Made by a program: the position numbers and the translations under genes. The notes beneath the pieces were generated by a model. The model made no database searches. It saw only the letters and a list, made by a program, of their open reading frames with translations, and was not told the DNA's origin. DNA of 64,000 nt, taken from positions 2,010,501 to 2,074,500 of the forward strand of contig CANJKZ010000170.1 of assembly GCA_947471745.1 (NCBI GenBank). The letters are read 5' to 3'. This DNA is from Closterium sp. Naga37s-1 (taxonomy: Eukaryota; Streptophyta; Zygnematophyceae; Desmidiales; Closteriaceae). The first letter of the stretch is position 1, and every line of letters starts with the position of its first letter. Shown piece after piece: positions 56,881 to 64,000 of the stretch.

Positions 56881-58512
56881 ATGGCATTTCTCCGCATTCT
56901 CGTGTTCGATCATGAGGGCCGCCCGATCCAGTTTGACACGTGGCTCGACGACCTGCAGCTGTACCGACTGAGCGACTCTAGGGACAGCGTTTCGTTGTTT
57001 GACCACACGTCTGGCGCCGCTCCTGCCCCTCCTGCCACAGCTGACAGTGCGACTCGCTCACAGTGGCTTACTCGTGACGTTGCTGCTCGCTTAGCCATTC
57101 GCAACCACCTGCCGTTAGCCGAATGCGCTCACTTCGGACAGCACAGGATAGCACAGGCACTGTACGACACTGTAGTCGCCCCGTACTCCTCGCCTGCCAC
57201 TGCTGCTCTAGGCCGTCTTCTACTGCCCTACCTGTTTCCCGAGCTGTCTGCCTTTGCCACAGTAGAGGACCTGGTTTCTCACCTTCGCACAAGCGACGCT
57301 CGCTACCGTGCTGCCGCCCCAGCATAGTTCCTTGATAGGAACCAGCCCTCGATGTTCATCACTCTCTACTTTATAGTCACCCGCCTCCCTGACTTTGTGC
57401 GCTCTGTCTGGGACCACTTTCTCTCCCTTGACCCCACAATCCTCACTGTTGACCTGCTTGAGCAGCACCTCCTTGCAGCTGAGATTAGTATAGTCGCTGT
57501 AGGTGCTGCTCGTGGCACTCCGCGCACGCCCATCTTTGAGGGGTGCTCCCCCTCCCCCCTTGCAACCTTCTACGCCTCTACTGCTGTTGTTGACATCACT
57601 AGTGCTGAGGATGTCGGGGCTGCTTCTGCTAGTGCGAAGTGCCGCAGCAGCAAGGGCAAGGGTGGCAGGGGTGGGGGTGGTGGCAGCAGGGGTGGTGGTG
57701 GGGGCGGTAGTGGAGGTGGTGGAGGCAGTGGAGGTGGTGGCGGTAGTGGGAGTGGTGGTGGGAGTGGGGACATTGGTGGAGGCGGTGGTGGCAGCGGTGG
57801 GGGTGGCGGTAGTGGCGGCAGTGGGAGTGGTGGCGGTCGGGCTGGAGCTACTCAGTGTGGAGGTTTTGGCGGTGGCCAGAGGCAGCAGCAGCAGCAGCAG
57901 CGTCGGAGCGAGACCCCGTCGCCCCAGCAGCTTCGTGAGTGGTTTTCTCAGCGTGGGGCGTCAGGGGGTAGTGGTAGCTGCCCGTATGTCATTCGCACGG
58001 GTGACCGTGCTGGTCACACATGCGGGAAGCCTCACACTCAGCACCGCTGCTTCTCCCGCCTCGACGACGCTTGGCGCTCAGAGTTTGGTGACGAGGCCGA
58101 GCGCCCCCGCTGGGCACAGCTGCTTAGGTCTGGAGTTGCTATCTTTGACCTAGATTATGATGCTATTCTTGCTGCTATGTATGCTTTGTCTGTTAGTGCT
58201 GAGGGTGACTGTTACCTGTGTGTGCCGCCTGACCAAGGTATAGAGGCTGCTGCTCTAGGTGCTAGTGAGTCTGCTCTCCCTGGTACTGCGCCTGCTGAGG
58301 CCTTGCACACCTTTACGCTTGACTCAGGTGCTTCACGCTGTTTCTTTCACGACAGCACCACCCTCAATCCTCTCTCTGCACCTATCCCGGTCAGACTAGC
58401 TGACCCCTCCGGGGGCCCAGTCATGCCCGTTCCTCCACTCTTCTCCTGTGTCCGGCGGTTCCGTCCAGCTCACTGTCAGGTCTTCACCTCCCCTCGTTCT
58501 CTACAAATTTGA
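56881..58512 (+). CDS. gag: Gag and protease segment of J (fossil)
   Basis: The ATG at 56881 starts ILVFDHEGR...FDTWLDDLQLY, the conserved family S Gag start. In order it shows a capsid-like helical region (YLFPELSAFATVEDLVSHL), a YFIVTRLPD segment, a Gly/Ser tract (57660-57840), the SPQQLREWF module (57914-57957), a cysteine cluster spaced CX13CX3HX4C (57979-58050), an RLDDAW...FGDEA stretch, and the protease signature DSGASR (about 58320). Family S Gag has no standard CX2CX4HX4C knuckle here. The segment is broken and not a working gene. Confidence 0.75.
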
Positions 58513-61500
58513 TGAGTACCGCTGCCCTCCAGGGCGCGATGGTCACTACCACCACTCCTGGGGGTCAGCGTGTGTCGATCTGCACGTGTACACGGACGGG
58601 CCGCCACCTGGCCACGTTCACACGTCGGCCCGGGTCGAGTCTGTATACACTGGCTACTGAGCCTGCTCAGGTAGCTGCGTCTACCCAAATGTCTGCGTCA
58701 GGTCAGGTAGCACCCCCTTGCTCATGTCGCCTCCTGTCGCACCAAACTCTCCTGTGGCACCACCGCCTTGGTCACCCCTCCCTGCCACGCCTTCGTGGAA
58801 TGCACTCCCGCCTCCTTCTTTCTGGTCTCCCCAGGTCTCTGCCTCCCCTCCCGCCCTCGCCTGCCCGCCCTGCCTTCCTTGCGTCGAGGGGCGGCAGCGC
58901 GCCGCTCCTAACTCCTCCTCGTTTCCCCCGACGACTGCTCCCCTGCACACTCTCCACATGGACGTGTGGGGCCCAGCCCGCGTTAGTGGACAGGGCCGCG
59001 AGCGCTACTTTCTACTGGTTGTTGACGACTATACGCGGTACACCACTGTCTTCCCCTTGCGCAGCAAGGGTCAGGTCCCTGATGTCTTGATCCCTTGGAT
59101 CCTCGCAGTCCGTCTCCAGCTCCGCGAGCGGTTCCGTCAGGACCTTCCCGTCCTACGTCTGCACTCTAACAGAGGTGGTAAGTTTTCCTTTGACCTGTTG
59201 CAGGACTTTTGTCGTGGGGAGGGCATTCTCTAGTCGTTCACGCTTCCGAACTCCCCTCAGCAAAATGGGATTGTTGAGCGCCGCATTGGCTTAGTCATGG
59301 AGGTCGCTCGTACCTCCATGATTCATGCGGCTGCTCCCCATTTTCTGTGGCCGTTTGCGGTCCAATACGCCGCGCATCAGCTCAACCTCTGGCCCCGTGT
59401 CTCCTTGCCGGAGACCTCGCCTACACTGCGTTGGACGGGGAAGGATGGTGATGCATTGGTGTTCTGGGTCTGAAGTTCTCGTGCCTTTGTTCGCGATACG
59501 TCCGCGGACAAGCTCTCCGCCCGCGCTATTCCCTGCGTCTTCCTTGGCTTTTCCCTTGACGCGCCTGGCTGCCAGTTTTACCACCCCAACTCGCGCCGTG
59601 TCTTCCCCTCTAAGGACGTCACATTTGACGAGTCGGTTCCCTTTTACCGTCTCTTCCCCTATAGCTCTGCCCCTCCCCCACCCCCGCCGCTCTTCCTTGC
59701 TCCAGGTCCCCCTCCGGTAGACCCCCTCCCCCCCCAGGGTCCTGCTCCCTGAGGTGTGTCTCACGTAGACCCTCTCACTGGTACTGTGCCTGTTGAGGTA
59801 GCTGTGGACTCAGGTGCTGCTCGAGGTACTGCGTCTGGGGGTGCGGAGCCTGGGGGTGCTGGGTCTGAGGGTGCTGGGTGTGGGGGCGCTGAGCCTGCGG
59901 GTGTGGAGTCTGGGGGTGCTGAGCCTGAGGGTGTGGAGCCTTGGGGTGCTGAGTCTGGGGGTGCTTCTTCTGGAGGTCCTGCGGGTGCTTCGCCACGACT
60001 GTCTCCCGGCAGGAGCCTCTCTCCCCGCAGTAGCTGCTCGAGTGGTTTAATCAGCGCACACGCCTTCGGAGTGGGGCTACCGGCGCTGGAGACTCTGCCG
60101 CTGGAGACTCTGGAGTTGGAGGTGCTGGAGTTACTGCTGGAGCTGGTGGTACCGGAGGTGCTCGTACCCGGGGTACTGGAGCTGCCAGGAGTGGTAGTGT
60201 TGGGGGCGTTGGAGCTGGAGACTCTACGGATCCTGGAGCTGCTAAGGCTGGAGGCACTGGAGCTGGAGGCACTGGCGCTAGTGTTGATGGAGCTGGAGGA
60301 GCTGGAGCTGTTGGCGCTGGATCTGGAGGCGCTGGCGCGGGAGGCGCTGGACCTAGAGGAGCTGGAGCTGTTGACCCAAGTGCTGGAGGCACTGTGCGGC
60401 CGCGAACGTGCTTCGTTCCCCTGCTTCAGCAGGTTCTTGGTGTCCCGTCTTCTCCTGGCCTTACTCCTCACTTACTGTGTCCACCGCGTGACCAGTCGTA
60501 GCCGCTGTTATAGCCAGCCTCCGCACTGCCTGCACCTTCTCCTTACACTGCGCAGACTGGCAGTCCTACAGAGCGTCGTGAGCCTGCGTCTCGTCCTGCA
60601 TCCCGTGTTCGCACTGGTCGCCGCATGCCTCGTCCGCGTCCTCCTCCTGTCCCCGTCACCCACGCTATGGCACTTCGTCCTTCCTCTGTTCCACTGCGTG
60701 TCCCTTTGCCGCCTCCTCCTGAGTCATCTCTTCCTGCCCTCCCTCACCTTGAGTCTCAACGCGCTCGTGCTGCCAGTCCCACTGTCTCTCGTCTCCTCGC
60801 CACTGTTGTCATTGACCCCTCTTTTGAGTCCAGTGCTGCGTCTGCCCTCGTTGCTGAGCTGGTTGACTTTGCTGCTGTCTGTCGTCTAGACTACGCCACT
60901 GCTCTTGTTGCTGAGTCTGAGTCTGCCAGTCCTCTGTCCGTTGGGGGTGAATGTGCTCTTAGCACGGACGTCCTTGGGGACATGCAGGAGGACTTTGAGT
61001 GTCTTGCAGCTGCTGTACCTCGTTTCGCTTCCATGCTGCTTGCCCCTGAGGGAGACCCGGATGCTCCAGACATCCCGACCCCGCACTCTTACGCAGACGC
61101 GATTGCAGGTCCTTACTCCTCTAAGTGGCAGGTAGCCATGGATGCAGAGATGGCATCCCAGAAGTCCACAGGCACCTACGTCAACGCAGTTCCCCCTCCT
61201 GGGGAGAACATAGTCGATGGCATGTGGTTTTTCAGGGTGAAGCGGCCGCAGGGTTCTCCGCTTGCCTTCAAGGCATCGTTACCTTGCACGAGGCTTCAGT
61301 CAGCGACAGGGAGTTGACTTCTTCCATACCTTCTCCCCTACCCCGAAGATGACTACGATTCGGATACTGCTGCACGTCGCCGCTCAGCGTTACTACAAGC
61401 TTCACTCTCTTGACTTCAGCACAGCTTTCTTACATGGCAGCCTGCACGAGGAGATCTGGCTGCGCCGCCCACCTGGCTTCACTGGGTCGTTTCCTGCTGG

Positions 61501-62653
61501 TACTCAGTGGAGCCTCCGGCGGCCAGTCTACGGTCTGCGCCAGGCGCCTCGCAAGTGGCACGACACACTGAGGACTACACTTGCGGCTCAGGGGTTTACT
61601 CCTTCTACTGCTGACCCGTTGCTGTTTCTACGCACTGACACGTCGCTGCTGCCGTTCTGCGTCCTCGTGTACGTCGACGACCTCGTCTTTGCCACTGCTG
61701 ACACTGAGGCACTGACCCTTGTGAAGTCGGAGCTGCAGAAGAGACACACCTACACTGACCTGGGTGAGCTGCGCAGCTATCTTTGCTTGCAGATCACCCG
61801 GGACAGAGCACGGCACACCATCACACTGACTCAGTCACACATGGTGCACCAGGTCCTTCAGCGCTTCGGCTTCCATTTCTCCTCGCCATAGCCCACTCCT
61901 CTGTCTACCAGCCACTCGCTCTCAGCTCCACCTTCAGACGAGTCCGTAGAGCCGAGTGGTCCGTACCCAGAGCTTGTGGGTTGCCTCATGTACCTGATGA
62001 CGTGCACACGACCTGACCTCGCGAACCCTCTCAGCCTCCTGGCTCACTACATGGCTCCCGGTAGGCACCGAAAGGTGCACTGGGATGCTGCGAAGATGGT
62101 ACTGCGTTACTTGTGCAGTACGTTGGGCATGGGGCTTGTGCTTGGAGGACGGGGTCCAGTTGTCCTCACTGGTCACGCAGACGCATCTTGGGTTGACGAC
62201 TCAGCTACACAGCGGTCGTCACAGGGTTACACCTTCAGCCTCGGTTCCGGCTCTGTTTCCTGGCGGTCTACCCGCTCGTCTTCGGTTCTCAGCTCCAGTT
62301 GTGAGGCTGAGATCTACGCTGGGGCCATGGCTGCACAGGAGCTACGCTGGCTCACCTACCTGCTGACTGACTTGGGAGAGCAGCCTCGTTTGCCTCCAGT
62401 TCTGTACGTAGACAACAAGGCCATGATTGCCTTGTGTCAGGAGCACAGACTGGAGCACAAAACGAAGCACATCGCTCTGCGATACTTCCTTACTCGAGAA
62501 TTGCAGCAGCGTGGCCAGCTTTGTCTTGCGTACGTGGCCACTAGGGCCAACACTGCTGATGTATTCACCAAGGCACTTCCGCTTGGTGATCATCAGCGCT
62601 TCTCTAGTGTGTTAGGCCTTGTGCCTACTTTGCCTCACTTGCTCACTGCGTGA

Positions 62654-63484
62654 CGCGCGCGTCGCGCTTTCCCTTCGAGGCCCGTCGCGGCCCCTGCGCC
62701 TGCCCTCAGAGCTAGCGCCCACCACGTAAGGCCCCGTAAGGCCCCGTTTAAGGCCCCGTAAGGCCCCTTTCGGCCCCGTTAGAGGCCTCGTACGGCCCCG
62801 TCAGGCCCCGTTAGAGGCCCCGTACGGCCCCGTCAGGCCCCGTTAGAGGCCCCGTAAGGCCCTGTCAGGCCCCGTTTGGCCCCGTTTAAGGCCCCGTAAG
62901 GCCCCTTTCGGCCCCGTTAGAGGCCTCGTAAGGCCCCGTCAGGCCCCGTTAGAGGCCCCGTACGGCCCCGTCAGGCCCAGTTAGAGGCCCCGTAAGGCTC
63001 CGTTTGGCCCCGTTTAAGGCCCCGTAAGGCCCCTTCCGGCCCCGTTAGAGGCCCTGTAAGGCCCCGTCAGGCCCCGTTAGAGGCCGCGTACGGCCCCGTC
63101 AGGCCCCGTTAGAGGCCCCGTGAGGCCCCGTCAGGCCCCGTTTGGCCCCGTTTAAGGCCCCGTAGGCCCCGTCAGGCCCCGTTAGAGGCCCCGTCGGCCC
63201 CGTCAGGCCCCGTTAGAGGCTCCGCACGGCCCCGTCAGGCCCCGTTAAAGGCCCCCCTTCAGGCCCAGCCGGCCCTACTGCGGCTCTGTCGCAGCTCTGC
63301 CCCCGCCCTCGCCCCGACCCTATCTCCGCCCTGCCCCGGCCCTGCTCCTGCACTGCCGCGGCCCGGCCCCGACACCGCCCCGGCCCTGTCGCGACCTCGC
63401 CCCGGCCCTGCCCCGGCCCTGCCCAGGCCCTGCCCCGGCCCTGCCCCGGCCCTGCAGCCCTGCCCCGGCCCTGCCCCAGCTCTG
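62654..63484 (+). repeat. GGCCCCGT higher-order tandem repeat (K leader-like)
   Basis: Short units GGCCCCGT plus two to six variable bases (TAA, TCA, TTAGA, TTT, ACG) are arranged in a larger period. The marker GTTTAAGGCCCCGTA recurs at 62746, 62884, 63012 and 63150, spaced 138, 128 and 138 bp. From about 63290 it decays into CCCCGGCCCTG units. It is C-rich on the plus strand, like the leaders of the other S elements, and sits between the end of J and S-family linker sequence. Confidence 0.85.
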
Positions 63485-64000
63485 CCTCTCCCCCTCCCCC
63501 GCCGCTCTTCCTTGCCCCAGGTGCTCGTCCGGTAGACCCCCTCCCCCCCCAGGGTCCTGCCCCCTCAGGTGTGTCCCAGGTAGACCCTGCCGAGCCGGTC
63601 GAGGTAGCTGTCGACTCAGGTGCTGCTAGGGGTGCTGACCCTGCGGGTGCGGGGACTGGGGGTGCTGAGACTGGGGGTGCTGAGTCTGGGGGTGCTGAGA
63701 CTGGGCGTGCTGAGCCTGGGGGTGCGGCGCCTGAGGGTACTGTGTCTGGAGGTGCTGAGCCTGCGCGTGTTGAGTCTGGAGGTGCTCTAGGTGTCCCGTC
63801 GCGGCGGGAGCCCCTCTCTCCACAGCGGCTTCGTGAGTGGTACTCTCGGCGCTGTCGGGTTGCTGCTGGGGGTGCTGCTGGTGCAGGAGCTGCTGGAGGT
63901 GCTGGCGCTGCTGGAGGTGGTGCTGGTGCTGGAGCTGCTGGAGGTGCTGCTAGTGCTGGAGCTGCTGGAGGTGCTACTGGTACTGGAGCTGCTGGAGCTG
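63485..64000 (+). mobile_element. K: family S Pol linker fragment running off the right edge
   Basis: The plus-strand sequence matches the end of integrase and the linker of B (27480-27880, inverted) and of J (from about 59670). It has the CCCCCGCCGCTCTTCCTTGC-like start, VDPAEPVEVAVDSGAARGA-type codons, Gly-Gly-Ala-Glu units, an SPQRLREWYSRR module (63815-63850) and then a Gly-Ala tract with GGTGCTG repeats to the window end. No LTR is visible. It is a broken fragment as far as it is seen. Confidence 0.75.

Larger units (their letters stand above)
55931..62653 (+). mobile_element. J: broken Ty1/copia family S element with long Gag and Pol
   Basis: 5' LTR 55931-56057, primer-binding site at 56058 (TGGTTTCAGAGC), T8-GGGCCCACCA, C-rich leader, Gag (56881 to about 58300), protease DSGASR (about 58320), GAG-pre-integrase (about 58740-58890), integrase (about 58960-59660), Gly-Gly-Ala-Glu-Pro linker (about 59760-60420), the segment preceding RT (60625-61130), RT (about 61130-61890) and RNase H to a stop at 62653. 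No polypurine tract or 3' LTR follows; a tandem repeat begins instead. It is broken, with about eight breaks. It abuts the gypsy integrase at 55930. Confidence 0.88.

Noticed and set aside
62654-63484. CRISPR-like array of GGCCCCGT repeats
   Set aside because: Spacers are only a few bases and themselves repetitive. It is a tandem repeat in eukaryotic DNA.
1-64000. Polinton, endogenous DNA virus, envelope gene or toxin gene
   Set aside because: No capsid, envelope, packaging ATPase or toxin-like sequence seen. All mobile sequence is explained by LTR elements and one SINE candidate.

Overview
The window looks like nuclear DNA of a green plant-lineage eukaryote (streptophyte alga or early land plant), an inference made with low confidence. 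The basis is GT-AG introns, LTR retrotransposons primed by a tRNA-iMet-like primer-binding site, one multi-exon host membrane-protein gene and one spliced host pseudogene. More than 85% of the window is nested LTR retrotransposon sequence. Names such as A2, B or J are my own labels. Family A is Ty1/copia with LTRs of about 800 bp and a conventional CCHC Gag. Family S is Ty1/copia with LTRs of about 100-130 bp, a C-rich tandem-repeat leader, a Gly-rich Gag with an unusual cysteine cluster, and a repetitive linker between integrase and reverse transcriptase.

Layout, left to right: X1, an LTR-like repeat cut by the window edge (1-635); L, a broken S copy on + (636-5755); F, a reverse-transcriptase fragment of a third copia lineage on - (5756-6614); G, an S copy on - (6615-8849 and 15869-19322) interrupted by A2 on + (8850-15863), which itself carries the LTR-like repeat X2 (13855-14506); A3, a broken family A copy (19323-24116); C, an old S fragment on + (24117-24386 and 31888-33030) interrupted by B, a recent S copy on - (24387-31887); a stretch of host DNA with a broken TPR-protein gene (33175-33909); H, an old S copy on - (34434-43931) whose leader is occupied by chimeric S sequence I (38167-43786); a tRNA-related SINE candidate (43932-44183); the host gene for a choline-transporter-like membrane protein on - (44512-47706, four exons); a Ty3/gypsy chromovirus on - with its 3' LTR (48090-48413), chromodomain and integrase, split by A4, a whole and very recent family A element on - (49024-55506); J, an S copy on + (55931-62653) abutting the same gypsy integrase; and K, a GGCCCCGT higher-order tandem repeat followed by S-family linker sequence running off the right edge.

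Before the H insertion the host locus read TPR pseudogene, SINE, choline-transporter-like gene. That gene and the pseudogene are the only host coding sequences I can support. The most unusual signals are in family S. A short peptide module, S-P-Q-Q-L-R-E-W, occurs twice per element, once in Gag and once in the Pol linker. The Gag cysteine cluster is spaced CX13CX3HX4C. The leader before gag is always C-rich on the sense strand although its repeat unit differs in every copy.
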